Notes: a model not told the origin generated them from the sequence alone. Counted from the stretch's first letter, positions 8,833-18,049 are shown. The stretch: 64,000 bases of DNA from an uncultured Sinobacteraceae bacterium (GCA_903822975.1 CAIJRD010000018.1:38827-102826); one strand, 5' to 3'. Program-made: numbers and translations.

Positions 8833-9762
8833 ATGAATCGCGGATTCTGGGCTGCCGTCGGCGCTTTTCTGATCTGGGGGCTGCTGCCGCTCTACCTTCA
8901 CCCGCTGCACCAGGTGCCTGCGCTGCAGATCATGTCGCAGCGGCTGCTGTGGTGTTGCGTGTTCGTGAACCTGTGGCTGCTCGCGCGCGGCCAGGCCGGG
9001 CGCTTGCGTACGGCACTGGCGCTGCCTGCGACGCGCTGGCGCCTGATGGCCACCGCGCTGCTGGTCAGCACCAACTGGCTACTCTATGTGTGGGGCGTGA
9101 ACAACGGCCACGTGGTCGAAACCAGTCTGGGTTACTTCATCAATCCGCTGGTCAACGTGCTGCTCGGCGTGCTGGTGCTGCACGAGCGTCTCAACCGCAT
9201 TCAATGGACGGCGGTGGCGCTCGCCGCAAGCGGCGTGATCTATTTGAGCGTCCAAAGCGGCGCGCCGCCGTGGATCGCGCTGGCATTGGCGCTGACGTTC
9301 AGCGCCTATGGACTGCTGCGCAAGATGGTGGCGGTGGACGCCATCACCGGTCTCGGCGCCGAGACCTTGCTGATCGCACCACTCGGCCTGGCCTATCTGC
9401 TGTGGCTCGAAGCGCAGGGCACCGGCGTGTTCGGGCACGTGTCGCGCACGCTCGATCTGCTGCTGTTCCTCGGCGGACTCGTCACTGCGGTGCCGCTGGC
9501 GCTGTTCGCGTACGGCGCGCGATTGATTCCGTATTCGACCATCGGCCTGATCCAGTACATCGGCCCGACCTTGCAACTGCTGCTCGGCATCTTCTTGTTC
9601 CGCGAGCCGTTCACGCTTGCGCGCGCGATCGGTTTCGCGCTGATCTGGGCGGCCTTGCTGGTGTACGCCGCGGATGGATTGTTGCGCGCGCGCCGGCAGC
9701 GGCGCGAAACCTTGGCGGCTACGGCGAGTGCAGGCGCACCCGTGGTCGGCGACGCCGCTTAG
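8833..9762 (+). CDS. rarD: EamA-family transporter RarD
   Basis: 309-residue, about 10-TM drug/metabolite-transporter protein. RarD hallmarks are the N-terminal AAVGAFLIWGLLPLY, a conserved LVSTNWLLYVWGVN segment, ETSLGYFINPLVNVLLG, and a second EamA half with LPYSTIGLIQYIGPTLQLLLG-like sequence. RarD proteins are inner-membrane permeases named for chloramphenicol-sensitivity effects; the physiological substrate is unsettled. The ATG at 8833 fits the family; an in-frame TTG seven codons upstream is less likely. It is followed 88 bp later by a PhzF-family gene on the same strand. Confidence 0.92.
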   Translation: MNRGFWAAVGAFLIWGLLPLYLHPLHQVPALQIMSQRLLWCCVFVNLWLLARGQAGRLRTALALPATRWRLMATALLVSTNWLLYVWGVNNGHVVETSLGYFINPLVNVLLGVLVLHERLNRIQWTAVALAASGVIYLSVQSGAPPWIALALALTFSAYGLLRKMVAVDAITGLGAETLLIAPLGLAYLLWLEAQGTGVFGHVSRTLDLLLFLGGLVTAVPLALFAYGARLIPYSTIGLIQYIGPTLQLLLGIFLFREPFTLARAIGFALIWAALLVYAADGLLRARRQRRETLAATASAGAPVVGDAA

Positions 9763-9850
9763 AAGTCCGCTCGATTTAGCGATTCCGTGCGTAAGCGCGA
9801 TCGCCGATCCGACACTTGAATCGCTGCTGCGACGCGAGGATTTGCAAACC

Positions 9851-10777
9851 ATGCGCTATCGCTATCTGCTGGCCGATGTGTTCACCGATCGCCGTTTTGG
9901 CGGCAATCCACTGGCCATGTTTCCGGATGGACGCGGGCTCGACACGCCGACGATGCAAGCCGTTGCGCGCGAACTGAACCTGTCGGAAACCGTGTTCGTG
10001 CTGCCGCCGGATGATCCGGCGCACACCTGTCGCCTGCGCATTTTTACGCCGATGCTGGAACTGCCGTTCGCAGGACACCCGACCGTGGGCAGCGCGTTCC
10101 TGCTGGCGCACGCGGGTGTGATCCCACTCGACGGCACGCACACGCACATTGTCTTCGAGGAAGGCGTTGGTCCGGTGCCGGTGCGCCTGACCCAGAGCGT
10201 TAACGCGCCGCTGTTCGCGCAACTCACTACCGCGCGCCTGCCGAGCTTCGATGCTCGCGCCCCTTCGCGCGAAGTGCTCGCCGCACTGCTGTCCTTGCAG
10301 CCGGAGGACTTGCTGAGCGACGCCTATCCGCCACAGTTCGTCTCCTGCGGCGTGCCTTATCTGATCGTGGCACTGCGTGATCGCGACGCCTTGCGCCGTG
10401 CGCGTGTGGACCTCGCCCGTGCGCCGGACTTGCTCAACGGCGCCGCGTTGCCGGAGCTGTATCTGTTTACGCGGCAGGCCGACGATCCGCGCGCCGATCT
10501 GAGCGCGCGCATGTTCGCGCCCGGCGTTGGCGTGGCGGAAGATCCCGCCACCGGTTCGGCGGCCGCCACACTGGCCGGCTTCCTTGCGCGACATGCGCCG
10601 AAGTCTGCCGCGGGAACGCTGCAGTGGCGCATCGAGCAGGGCGTCGACATGGGTCGGCCGAGCCTGATCGAGATCGAAGCCGACCGCGACGCAGCCGCTG
10701 CGATCACTGCGATCCGCGTCGGCGGCGCATCGGTGTTCATCGGCGAAGGTCAGCTGGAACTCCCGGTCAACACCTGA
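9851..10777 (+). CDS. PhzF-family isomerase/epimerase
   Basis: 308 residues with the PhzF/diaminopimelate-epimerase-like double fold. The N-terminus YRYLLADVFTDRRFGGNPLA is typical, as are ARELNLSETVFVLPP (the conserved catalytic Glu), RIFTPMLELPFAGHPTVGSA, and the C-terminal MFAPGVGVAEDPATGSAAA. Members isomerise trans-2,3-dihydro-3-hydroxyanthranilate in phenazine synthesis or act on other small metabolites. No phenazine genes are nearby, so the substrate is unknown here. The start at 9851 matches the family N-terminus. It may be co-transcribed with rarD. Confidence 0.9.
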   Translation: MRYRYLLADVFTDRRFGGNPLAMFPDGRGLDTPTMQAVARELNLSETVFVLPPDDPAHTCRLRIFTPMLELPFAGHPTVGSAFLLAHAGVIPLDGTHTHIVFEEGVGPVPVRLTQSVNAPLFAQLTTARLPSFDARAPSREVLAALLSLQPEDLLSDAYPPQFVSCGVPYLIVALRDRDALRRARVDLARAPDLLNGAALPELYLFTRQADDPRADLSARMFAPGVGVAEDPATGSAAATLAGFLARHAPKSAAGTLQWRIEQGVDMGRPSLIEIEADRDAAAAITAIRVGGASVFIGEGQLELPVNT

Positions 10778-10979
10778 GGGCGGCGTCGCTGCGTTCGAAG
10801 CCTCAGCGCTGATCACACAGCACTGACTGCTGACGCGTCCGCGGCTGGGTCAACTGCTGGATCAATGGTGACGAGATCACTCGGCGCCTACGACTCGCTT
10901 ACTTCATTTGCAGCTCAACGCCCCGGTCGCAACGGGCGTACTCGCTTCGCAGGTTCAAGCCGCGAGACCCGGCACACCT

Positions 10980-11387
10980 TCACGCACGCGCCGGCTCGAA
11001 ACCTTCGTATTGCGGCAGGTCGTCGCAAATGGTTTCCCACTCCGCCTTGTGCGCCACCATGAAATGGAACGCAGGGCTTTGCGCCAGCGGCGTGTCGAGC
11101 AGCCCGATGCGGATGCGAACCTGGTCGGGTCGGGTCTGATTGCGGCTGAACACCGGCGAACCGCAGCGGCTGCAGAACACGCGCTGCTTGCCCGGGCTCG
11201 ACTCAAATTCGCGCAGCAAGGCCGCACCTTCGATCACGCGAAAGGCAGCCGCCGCAACGGAGGCATTGGCGCCGTAGGCGCTGCCGTTCGATTTGCGGCA
11301 GCTGCGGCAATGGCATAGTTCGATGCGCAGTGACTGCACATCGAGCGCGTATCGCACGCCGCCGCATAGACAAGTTCCCGTGTGCAT
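10980..11387 (-). CDS. GFA/CENP-V (DUF636) zinc-binding family protein
   Basis: 135 residues starting MHTGTCLCGGVRYAL, with GGAGA upstream on the minus strand. The zinc-binding cysteine sets of the GFA family are all present: CLCGGVRY, CHCRSCRKSNGSAYG and CSRCGSPVFS. The family was named for glutathione-dependent formaldehyde-activating enzyme, but most members have no proven reaction. It is a single gene 182 bp downstream of the waaA stop on the same strand. The 200 bp between PhzF and this gene hold nothing recognisable. Confidence 0.88.
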   Translation of the reverse strand: MHTGTCLCGGVRYALDVQSLRIELCHCRSCRKSNGSAYGANASVAAAAFRVIEGAALLREFESSPGKQRVFCSRCGSPVFSRNQTRPDQVRIRIGLLDTPLAQSPAFHFMVAHKAEWETICDDLPQYEGFEPARA

Positions 11388-11568
11388 CGAACGTCTCCGC
11401 AACTGGATGGATTTGAGGTTTCGACCGGTACGCGGCACCACGCGTTCGGCGCAGCGGTTCGGCAACGGATCGTTCGCAAGCAATCTCACGCGCGATGACT
11501 GGCGCCGATCCAGCGTCGCTGCTGCGCCTAAGGACCGCGCCCTTCAACGCCGTCACGGCATCTCATGT

Positions 11569-12855
11569 TCACCGCTGCTGCGCATCGAGTATGACGAGCA
11601 GGCGCTGCAAGGCGCCGCGGCTGCCGGCCACCGCCGCCGCACCCGCCGCACCCATTGCCGCGCGCCGACCGGCTTCGCCGAGCAGCACGGCAAGCTCGGA
11701 AGTCAGCGCGGGCGCATCGGCGACTTCCAGCGCGGCACCGCAGGCGAGCAGGGTTTCGCGGGCCAGCGCGAAGTTGTACATCTGTGGACCGAACAACACC
11801 GGCAAGCCGAGCGCCGCCGGTTCGAGCACGTTGTGACCGCCGACATCGACGAAGCTGCCGCCGACAAACGCCAGGTCCGAGGCGGCCAGGTAGACAAACA
11901 ACTCGCCCATGCTGTCGCCGAGAAAAATCTGAGTCGACGAGAGCGATTGCGGGTGTCCGGATTTCGCCAATGCCAATGCACGACTGCGGCGCTCGCCGAC
12001 GAGTCCGCTGTCGCCGACCAGCCGCCAGACCGCATCGAAACGCTGCGGATGGCGCGGCACCAGAATCAACAAGGCATCCGGAAACACCTCCAGCAGCGCG
12101 TGGTGCGCATCGATGGCGGCTTCTTCTTCGTCCTCATGCGTGCTCGCCGCGATCCACACCGGACGCTCGCTGCTGAATTGCGCGCGCAGCGCCCGGCCTT
12201 CCGCGATTTGCGCGTGCGGAAGTTCGAGATCGAATTTGAGGTTGCCCATGACGCTGACGCGCGCCGGTTCGGCACCGAGCGCGAGGAAACGCTCGGCATC
12301 GGCCGCACTCTGGGCGGCGATCGCCGTGCAGTTCGCCAAGGTGCGCCGCGCGAAGCGCGGCACGCGCGAATAGCCGCGGAACGACGAGGGCGACAGCCGC
12401 GCGTTGGCGATGGTCAAGGGAATGCCGCGTCGCGCAAGACAGCCGAACTGATTGGGCCACAGTTCGGTTTCCATCACGATCACCTGGCGTGGCTGCACGC
12501 GCTTGAGGAAGCGCGCGATGACGTCGGGCAGATCGTAGGGGGCATAGCTGTGATGCACGCGTGACCCGAGTGCTGCGTGAATCCGCGCCGAACCGGTCGG
12601 CGTGGTGGTCGTCACCCACACCTGGCCGTTGCCGTGTTGCTTCAGGAGCGCTTCGATCAACGGCAGCGCGGCGAGCGCCTCGCCCACCGACACCGCGTGC
12701 ACCCACACCGCCACGCCTTGCGGCTGTGGCGCGACAAAGCCGAAACGCTCGCCGATGCGACCGCGATATTCCGGCAACTGTCGGCTCTTCCACAGCAGCC
12801 GCAGATACACCAGCGGCGTGGCCAGGTAGAGCAGTGCGCTGTACAGAAGTCTCAT
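11569..12855 (-). CDS. waaA: 3-deoxy-D-manno-octulosonic acid (Kdo) transferase
   Basis: 428 residues, close to E. coli WaaA (425). It transfers Kdo from CMP-Kdo to lipid IVA at the inner face of the inner membrane. Visible features are a single N-terminal membrane anchor (LYSALLYLATPLVYLRLLW), the HAVSVGE motif with the catalytic Glu at residue 59, TTTTPTG, METELWPN, IANARLS, and the C-terminal GGHNVLEPAALGLPVLFGP that binds the CMP moiety. I started at MRLLYSA (12855); an upstream extension is unlike the family. It is divergent from the lipid A acyltransferase gene across 241 bp, presumably containing both promoters. Confidence 0.94.
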   Translation of the reverse strand: MRLLYSALLYLATPLVYLRLLWKSRQLPEYRGRIGERFGFVAPQPQGVAVWVHAVSVGEALAALPLIEALLKQHGNGQVWVTTTTPTGSARIHAALGSRVHHSYAPYDLPDVIARFLKRVQPRQVIVMETELWPNQFGCLARRGIPLTIANARLSPSSFRGYSRVPRFARRTLANCTAIAAQSAADAERFLALGAEPARVSVMGNLKFDLELPHAQIAEGRALRAQFSSERPVWIAASTHEDEEEAAIDAHHALLEVFPDALLILVPRHPQRFDAVWRLVGDSGLVGERRSRALALAKSGHPQSLSSTQIFLGDSMGELFVYLAASDLAFVGGSFVDVGGHNVLEPAALGLPVLFGPQMYNFALARETLLACGAALEVADAPALTSELAVLLGEAGRRAAMGAAGAAAVAGSRGALQRLLVILDAQQR

Positions 12856-13096
12856 GCGATGTTCCGATCGGTTCACGTTGCGACAAAAATCCGGCGTCTC
12901 GTCGCGGCGGCAGACCACAAGGCATGCAATGTCTGCGCCCCGTCGATTTCGCCCGCGATTCCTCGCTTGCGCGCAGCGACTGCACTGAGCAGCGGGGCCA
13001 AGCGCAATCGAAGGGCATCGGATCGCGCCAACTTTCGGGCATTTCCCGGCCGCTGTCGAACCGCGGCGGCGGGGCCGCAGGCCCTAAACTAGGCGG

Positions 13097-14062
13097 ATGG
13101 CCCACCGTGAAGATTATTCGTCGCATAAACCGCGACTGATCCCCTACCTCCTGTACCGACCGGACTGGTGGATCGCCTGGCTGCTGTTCTGGCTGCTGTG
13201 CGCGATCTGCTGGCTGCCGGTGCCTTGGTTGCGCGCATTCGGACGCCGCATCGGCTGGCTGTTCGGCCGACTTGCCAAGAGTCGCCGCCACATCGTGCGG
13301 GTGAACCTCGAACTCTGTTTCCCGGAACTGACGTCGGTCGAACGCGAACGCATGGTCTGGGCGCACTTCGAAGCGCTCGGCATGGGCATCTTCGAAACCC
13401 TGGCCGCCGGCATGGCGCCAGATCTGATGGTGAAACCCTATCTCGATGTCGAGGGCCTCGAACATCTCGACGCCGCGCATGCGGATGGTCACGGCGTGCT
13501 GCTGCTGACCGGCCATTTCACCACGCTGGAACTCGGCGCACGCGCGATGTGCATCGCCAAGCGCCCCTTCCACGCGATGTACCGCCCGATGCAGAACCGC
13601 CTGCTCGACTATTGGATTCGCCGCTGGCGCGAGCGCCGTTCACGCCGCGAGAGCCTGCCGAAGGATGATCTGCGCGGACTGCTGCGCGCACTGCGCAAGG
13701 GCGGCGCCATCTGGTACGGCCCCGACCAGACGCTCGACACGCCGAACTCGGCGTTCATCCCCTTCTTCGGCGTACCGGCATTGACCGTCACCGCCACCTC
13801 GCGCCTCGCCGCGATGGGCCGTGCGCGCGTGGTGCCGTTCTTCCCGGCGCGCATCAACGGCCGCTACCGCGTGCGGTTTCATCCGGCACTCGACAACTTT
13901 CCCAGCGGCGACGACATCGCGGATGCACGCCGCGTCAACGCGCTGTTGGAAGACGCGATCCGCGACTGCCCCGAGCAGTACTTCTGGATCCATCGCAAAT
14001 TCAAATACCAGCCGCCGGGCATGCCGGACGTCTACGCTCGCCGAGAAACTGATGATGTCTGA
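13097..14062 (+). CDS. lpxL: Lipid A (Kdo2) secondary acyltransferase, LpxL/HtrB family
   Basis: 321 residues with an N-terminal membrane anchor (WWIAWLLFWLLCAICWLP) and the acyltransferase H-x4-E catalytic motif (HFTTLE, His140/Glu145). PMQNRLLDYWIRRWRERR, GGAIWYGPDQ and the C-terminal CPEQYFWIHRKFKYQPPG also match the LpxL/LpxM family. The enzyme adds a secondary acyl chain to Kdo-lipid A, downstream of WaaA, which is encoded divergently next door. The stop overlaps the start of the following GT9 gene, implying coupling. Which acyl chain and position are used cannot be told from sequence. Confidence 0.9.
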   Translation: MAHREDYSSHKPRLIPYLLYRPDWWIAWLLFWLLCAICWLPVPWLRAFGRRIGWLFGRLAKSRRHIVRVNLELCFPELTSVERERMVWAHFEALGMGIFETLAAGMAPDLMVKPYLDVEGLEHLDAAHADGHGVLLLTGHFTTLELGARAMCIAKRPFHAMYRPMQNRLLDYWIRRWRERRSRRESLPKDDLRGLLRALRKGGAIWYGPDQTLDTPNSAFIPFFGVPALTVTATSRLAAMGRARVVPFFPARINGRYRVRFHPALDNFPSGDDIADARRVNALLEDAIRDCPEQYFWIHRKFKYQPPGMPDVYARRETDDV

Positions 14063-15080
14063 CTCTGCGGATTTCTTCGCATCGAGCCGCGACGCCAAGA
14101 AAGTGCTGGTGATCGATATTCCGGCGCTCGGCGACACCGTGCATCTGCTGCCGGCCCTGCACCTGATCCGGCAGAACTATCCGCAGGCCGAGCTGCATGT
14201 CATGGCCGGCGATCCCGGCTTTTACGCCGCGCTGGTGCCCTGGGTGGACCGGTGCTGGCCGCCGGTACGTCGGCCGTTCCTGAAAAATCTGTCGTTGATC
14301 GGCCAGTTGCGGCGTGAACATTTCGACGCCGTCATCGTCATCACCAGCCACAATCGCATGGTGCTGATCGCCAACATGATCGGCGCACGCTGGCGATTGG
14401 GCCGTCACACCGACGAGAAAAAGCCCTGGTGGTGGCAGCCGCTGCTGTACACCCACACGGTCAATTATCCGTTCCATCAGGAGCTGATGTACCTGCAGCG
14501 CTGGCGCATGCTCAAGCAGTGCGGGCTGCAAGGCGAGGCACCCGAATTCCACGTGGCGCTGCAACCGCAATGGTTCGGTGAGTGCGGACTCACACCGGAC
14601 GATCGCAAGACCTACCTGCACGTGTCGCCGTACTACTCGTTCGCCGGCAAGGAACTTCCGGTTGCGCAATACGTCGACTTGCTGACGCGGCTGCATGCGC
14701 TGTGTCCGCGCATTGTCTTGTCTTGCGCGCCACCCAAGCGCGAATGCGAGCTGCTGCAAAACCTGGTCGCGCAACTGCCGTTCACGCCATTCCGCATGTA
14801 TCCGGGCACGCTGTCGATCTACCAGTACATCGCACTGGTCGATGGTGCGCGCGTTCACTTGGGCGGCGACTCCGGCGGGCTGCACGTTGCGCGCATGGTC
14901 GGCACGCCGAGCGTGAGTTGGTATCGCGCGCGGGTCGACTATCGCAACTGGGCGCCGGCGCCGTTGGAGCCCGATCACCGCCTGGTGTTGACCGAAGACA
15001 TCAGCGAGGACGCCTGCCGCAGCATTTCCACCGATGCGGTGCTTGCGGCCGCCGCCGACCTGCTGCGACCGGGCGGCTGA
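14055..15080 (+). CDS. Glycosyltransferase family 9 (heptosyltransferase-like)
   Basis: 341 residues with GT-B fold GT9 signatures: VLVIDIPALGDTVHLLPALHLIR at the N-terminus, a C-terminal donor-binding domain with LHVSPYYSFAGKELP and HLGGDSGGLHVARMVGTPSVSWY (the D/N-x-G-x-x-H-L/V-A-type motif). Probably adds heptose or a related sugar to the LPS core in the cytoplasm. Two adjacent ATGs (14052, 14055) overlap the lpxL stop at 14060-14062. The 3' end overlaps the convergent GT9 gene by about 106 bp. Exact acceptor unknown. Confidence 0.86.
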   Translation: MSDSADFFASSRDAKKVLVIDIPALGDTVHLLPALHLIRQNYPQAELHVMAGDPGFYAALVPWVDRCWPPVRRPFLKNLSLIGQLRREHFDAVIVITSHNRMVLIANMIGARWRLGRHTDEKKPWWWQPLLYTHTVNYPFHQELMYLQRWRMLKQCGLQGEAPEFHVALQPQWFGECGLTPDDRKTYLHVSPYYSFAGKELPVAQYVDLLTRLHALCPRIVLSCAPPKRECELLQNLVAQLPFTPFRMYPGTLSIYQYIALVDGARVHLGGDSGGLHVARMVGTPSVSWYRARVDYRNWAPAPLEPDHRLVLTEDISEDACRSISTDAVLAAAADLLRPGG

Positions 15081-16177
15081 TCGAGCACACGCGCAACGGT
15101 ATCGATCACGCGCTGTGCCGGCAGCAGATCGAGGCAGGCGCTGGCACTGTTGATGTGCCGCTCGCAGCCTTCCAGCAGGCAGGGCACGCAGTCGCCGAGC
15201 CCCTGCAGCAGCCAGACATTGCCGCAGTGCTGCAGCGGTGCGACCTGTTGCCAGGGTGTGGCTGCAGCGGGCGCATCGTAAGCCGGCCATGGCGCCCAGA
15301 TGCGCGGGCTCGATGGACCGAACAGCGCGACGGTCGGCACGCCGGTCATCGCGGCCAGATGCGTCACCGAAGTGTCGGGACCAACGAACACGCGGGCACT
15401 TTCCATCAGCCAGGTGAGGTCGCCGAACTGCAGACTACCGGCGAGGCTGAACACCTGTCCGGCCGGACGCGTGGCGGCGAGCGCCCGGGCCAGTTCGATT
15501 TCGTCGGCACCACCGCCACCGGTGACGACCACGCGCAGGCCGCGCTCGCACAGCCAGGCGACCAGCTGGCGCCAACCTTCGGAGGTCCAGGCCTTGTAAC
15601 GGAATTTCGGCGGTGGATGGACGATGGCGAACGCATGTGCGCGCCAGTCGTCGCCGAGCCGGGCAGCGATGGCGGCGTCGTTCGCGGTGCGCGGCGGCGA
15701 ACCGGCGTAAACCGGCGCGATTCCCAGCGCTTCCGCCAACCGCAGGTACTGCACGACCGTATGCGTGTCGCCCTGCGGCAGCTCGGTCCAGCGGCGCGAT
15801 AACCAGCGCTTCCAGTGATACCCGGGACCCCCGCGCGCCGGCACCACACTCACCCGACGCCGCGCGACCCACAGCGAAATCAGATGCGGTCGATCCGACG
15901 CCTGCGTGCACAGCGCGAGATCGTACCGTCGACGCAGCGGCAGCAAGGCGCGCCAGCCGCCGCGTACCGGCAGACTGACGATGCCGTCGAGATCGGGATT
16001 GCCGGCGAGCACGCCCTCGGTTCCGGCGAACACCAGTGCGTCGATCGTCGCGTCGGGATAGGCCTGCCGCAACGAGCGGATCAAGGGTGCGGTCAGCAGC
16101 ACGTCGCCGAGACGACGCAGGCACACCACGGCAATGCGCTGGGGGTGCGGCGTGTTTCGTTCCGGAGACTCGAACAT
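14975..16177 (-). CDS. Glycosyltransferase family 9, heptosyltransferase III (WaaQ)-like
   Basis: 400 residues starting MFESPERN at 16177. GT9 features are IAVVCLRRLGDVLLTAPLIRSLR, LPQGDTHTVVQYLRLAEALG, VVVTGGGGADEIELARAL, FVGPDTSVTHLAAMTGVPTVALFGP and a terminal GDCVPCLLEGCERHINSASACL, which is typical of WaaQ-type heptosyltransferases. A long in-frame extension upstream is antisense to the GT2 gene and was rejected. The last roughly 35 codons overlap the convergent GT9 gene. It shares a 135-bp divergent region with the GT2 gene at 16313. Likely extends the LPS inner core. Confidence 0.88.
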   Translation of the reverse strand: MFESPERNTPHPQRIAVVCLRRLGDVLLTAPLIRSLRQAYPDATIDALVFAGTEGVLAGNPDLDGIVSLPVRGGWRALLPLRRRYDLALCTQASDRPHLISLWVARRRVSVVPARGGPGYHWKRWLSRRWTELPQGDTHTVVQYLRLAEALGIAPVYAGSPPRTANDAAIAARLGDDWRAHAFAIVHPPPKFRYKAWTSEGWRQLVAWLCERGLRVVVTGGGGADEIELARALAATRPAGQVFSLAGSLQFGDLTWLMESARVFVGPDTSVTHLAAMTGVPTVALFGPSSPRIWAPWPAYDAPAAATPWQQVAPLQHCGNVWLLQGLGDCVPCLLEGCERHINSASACLDLLPAQRVIDTVARVLDQPPGRSRSAAAASTASVEMLRQASSLMSSVNTRR

Positions 16178-16312
16178 GCGATTTCTAGGACGGCTTCGAA
16201 TGGCGATGGATAACCTATTATGCTGCGCCGGCCTCTTCGACCTGCCGCACGCCATGACCTCAAGCTTGCAAGTTCGCCGTGCCGGCGATCGACCTCGCAC
16301 GAACGCCCGCGC

Positions 16313-17116
16313 ATGACTACGCCGACGCCCCAGGCCGTGCGCGTCTCGGTGGTCATCATCGCCTTCAACGAAGCCGACAACATCGTCGACTGCCTGAAGT
16401 CGGCAGCCTGGGCGGACGAAACGGTGGTGATCGATTCGGGCAGTACCGATGCCACGGCCGATTTGTGCCGGCAACACGGCGCCAAACTGGTCGTGACCGA
16501 CTGGCCCGGCTTCGGCGTACAGAAAAATCGCGCGATCGACGCCGCCAGCGGCGACTGGATTTTCTCGCTCGATGCCGACGAACGCATCACGCCGCAACTG
16601 GCGCAGGAAATCCGCAGCACGATCGAAGCACCGCGGTTCGAGGTCTACGACGTGCCGCGCCGTTCGCATTTCCTCGGCAAGGCAATCGCACATTCGGGCT
16701 GGTGGCCCGACCGCACACCGCGATTGTTCCGCCGCGGTGCGGCGCGTTTCAGCACGCCGGCGGTGCACGAGCGTCTCGAATGGTCCAGGCCGATCGGACA
16801 TCTGCAACAGTGCATGCTGCATTACGGGCATCGTCGGATCTCGGACGTTTTGGCCAAGACCAATGCGTATTCGTCGGCGTCCGCCCAGGAACTGATGGCG
16901 CGCGGCAAGCGCGGCTCGGTCGCCGCAGCACTCTCGCACGCGAGTTGGGCATTCCTGCGCGCCTACGTCCTGCGGCGCGGCTTTCTCGATGGCGCCATTG
17001 GCATCGTGCTGGCCTTGTCGATCGCTGAAACCGCGTTCTACAAGTGGCTCAAACTCGCTGAACTGCAAGGACGCCTGGCCCCCGGTACCCACCCGACTCC
17101 GCCCAACCCATCATGA
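16313..17116 (+). CDS. Glycosyltransferase family 2 (WaaE/KdtX-like core sugar transferase)
   Basis: 267 residues with a GT-A fold. VSVVIIAFNEADNI opens the nucleotide-binding half, ETVVIDSGSTDAT follows, and the metal-binding FSLDADERI is the DxD-type motif. PRRSHFLGKAIAHSGWWPDRTPRLFRR and EWSRPIGHLQQ are characteristic of the WaaE/KdtX beta-1,4-glucosyltransferase group that decorates heptose I. The C-terminus has hydrophobic and membrane-associated segments. The start at 16313 matches family N-termini. Its stop is embedded in the first of three tandem 14-mers that lead into the next gene. Confidence 0.85.
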   Translation: MTTPTPQAVRVSVVIIAFNEADNIVDCLKSAAWADETVVIDSGSTDATADLCRQHGAKLVVTDWPGFGVQKNRAIDAASGDWIFSLDADERITPQLAQEIRSTIEAPRFEVYDVPRRSHFLGKAIAHSGWWPDRTPRLFRRGAARFSTPAVHERLEWSRPIGHLQQCMLHYGHRRISDVLAKTNAYSSASAQELMARGKRGSVAAALSHASWAFLRAYVLRRGFLDGAIGIVLALSIAETAFYKWLKLAELQGRLAPGTHPTPPNPS

Positions 17117-17152
17117 CTCGCCCATCATGACTCGCCCTTCATGACCAGCCCG
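17111..17152 (+). repeat. Three tandem 14-bp units, each with an ATG, across a gene junction
   Basis: Units start TCATGACTCGCCCA (17111), TCATGACTCGCCCT (17125) and TCATGACCAGCCCG (17139). Because 14 is not a multiple of three, each ATG is in a different frame. The first two ATGs (17113, 17127) open five-codon frames (M-T-R-P-S) whose TGA overlaps the next ATG as ATGA. The third ATG (17141) starts the real downstream gene. Confidence 0.9.
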
Positions 17153-18049
17153 ATGCTGAACGTCCGCGCCGAGCGCCGCGCCGCACTCGACGCCGATGCA
17201 CGTTTTTCGATCCTGATTCCTAGCTGGAACAACCTGCCGTATCTGCAACTCTGCGTGGAAAGCCTGCGCAAGAACTCGCGTTTTCGGAACCAGATCATCG
17301 TGCACCTGAACCAGGGTGCCGACGGCTCGGCCGACTGGGTGCGCCAGCAGGCCGATCTCGACTGGAGTCATAGCGACGAGAACATCGGCGTGTGTTACGC
17401 GCTGAACGCCTGTCGCAAACTGGTGGCGACCGACTACATCGTTTACATGAACGACGACATGTATGTCTGCCCCGATTGGGACGCCGCCTTGTGGCGCGAG
17501 ATCGAGCGCATCGGCCACGCGCGGTTTTTTTTGTTGGCCACCGCGATCGAATGGCATCCACAGAGCACCTGTTCGATCGGCCGGGACTACGGCCGCGACG
17601 TCGCAAACTTCGACGAGGCGCGCCTGTTGCGCGACTACGCAAGCCTGCCCTTCGCCGACTGGCAGGGCGCGACCTGGCCGCCGAACGTGGTGCACCGTGA
17701 CCTTTGGGACCTGGTCGGCGGATACAGCACCGAGTTCTCGCCGGGCATGTACTCCGATCCGGATTTCTCGATGAAGCTGTGGCAGGCCGGCGTGCGCCTG
17801 TTCAAGGGGATTGCCGAGGCGCGCGTGTATCACTTCGGCTCGAAATCGGTCGCGCGTATCGTCAAGAATCCGGGCTATTACAGCTTCATCGGCAAATGGG
17901 GCATGACCTCGAGTACGGTGACCAAGCTGCTGCTGCGGCGCGGCGATCCATTCGACGGGCCGTTGACCGAGCAAAGAGCATCGCTCTTGTTACGTCTGAA
18001 AAATACGCTGCGGCGGATCGAAACTGCTTTACGCCGTAACCGGTATTGA
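17141..18049 (+). CDS. Glycosyltransferase family 2 protein
   Basis: 302 residues. FSILIPSWNNLPYLQLCVESLRK is the classic GT2 N-terminus and YIVYMNDDMYVCPDWD contains the metal-binding acidic motif. VVHRDLWDLVGGYSTEFSPGMYSDPDFSMKLW is the acceptor-side region with the conserved acidic residues. It is soluble except for membrane-proximal hydrophobic patches. It lies immediately after the WaaE-like gene, separated by the tandem start-codon repeat, so the two are probably co-translated. Likely another LPS/glycan sugar transferase; donor unknown. Confidence 0.85.
   Translation: MTSPMLNVRAERRAALDADARFSILIPSWNNLPYLQLCVESLRKNSRFRNQIIVHLNQGADGSADWVRQQADLDWSHSDENIGVCYALNACRKLVATDYIVYMNDDMYVCPDWDAALWREIERIGHARFFLLATAIEWHPQSTCSIGRDYGRDVANFDEARLLRDYASLPFADWQGATWPPNVVHRDLWDLVGGYSTEFSPGMYSDPDFSMKLWQAGVRLFKGIAEARVYHFGSKSVARIVKNPGYYSFIGKWGMTSSTVTKLLLRRGDPFDGPLTEQRASLLLRLKNTLRRIETALRRNRY

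Noticed and set aside
12134..13573. 479-residue minus-strand frame across the waaA/lpxL junction
   Set aside because: Overlaps two clear genes in wrong frames and lacks coding character.
16178..17092. N-terminal extension of the WaaQ-like gene giving 705 residues
   Set aside because: The extra part is antisense to the GT2 gene at 16313 and has no similarity to GT9 proteins; ATG 16177 fits.
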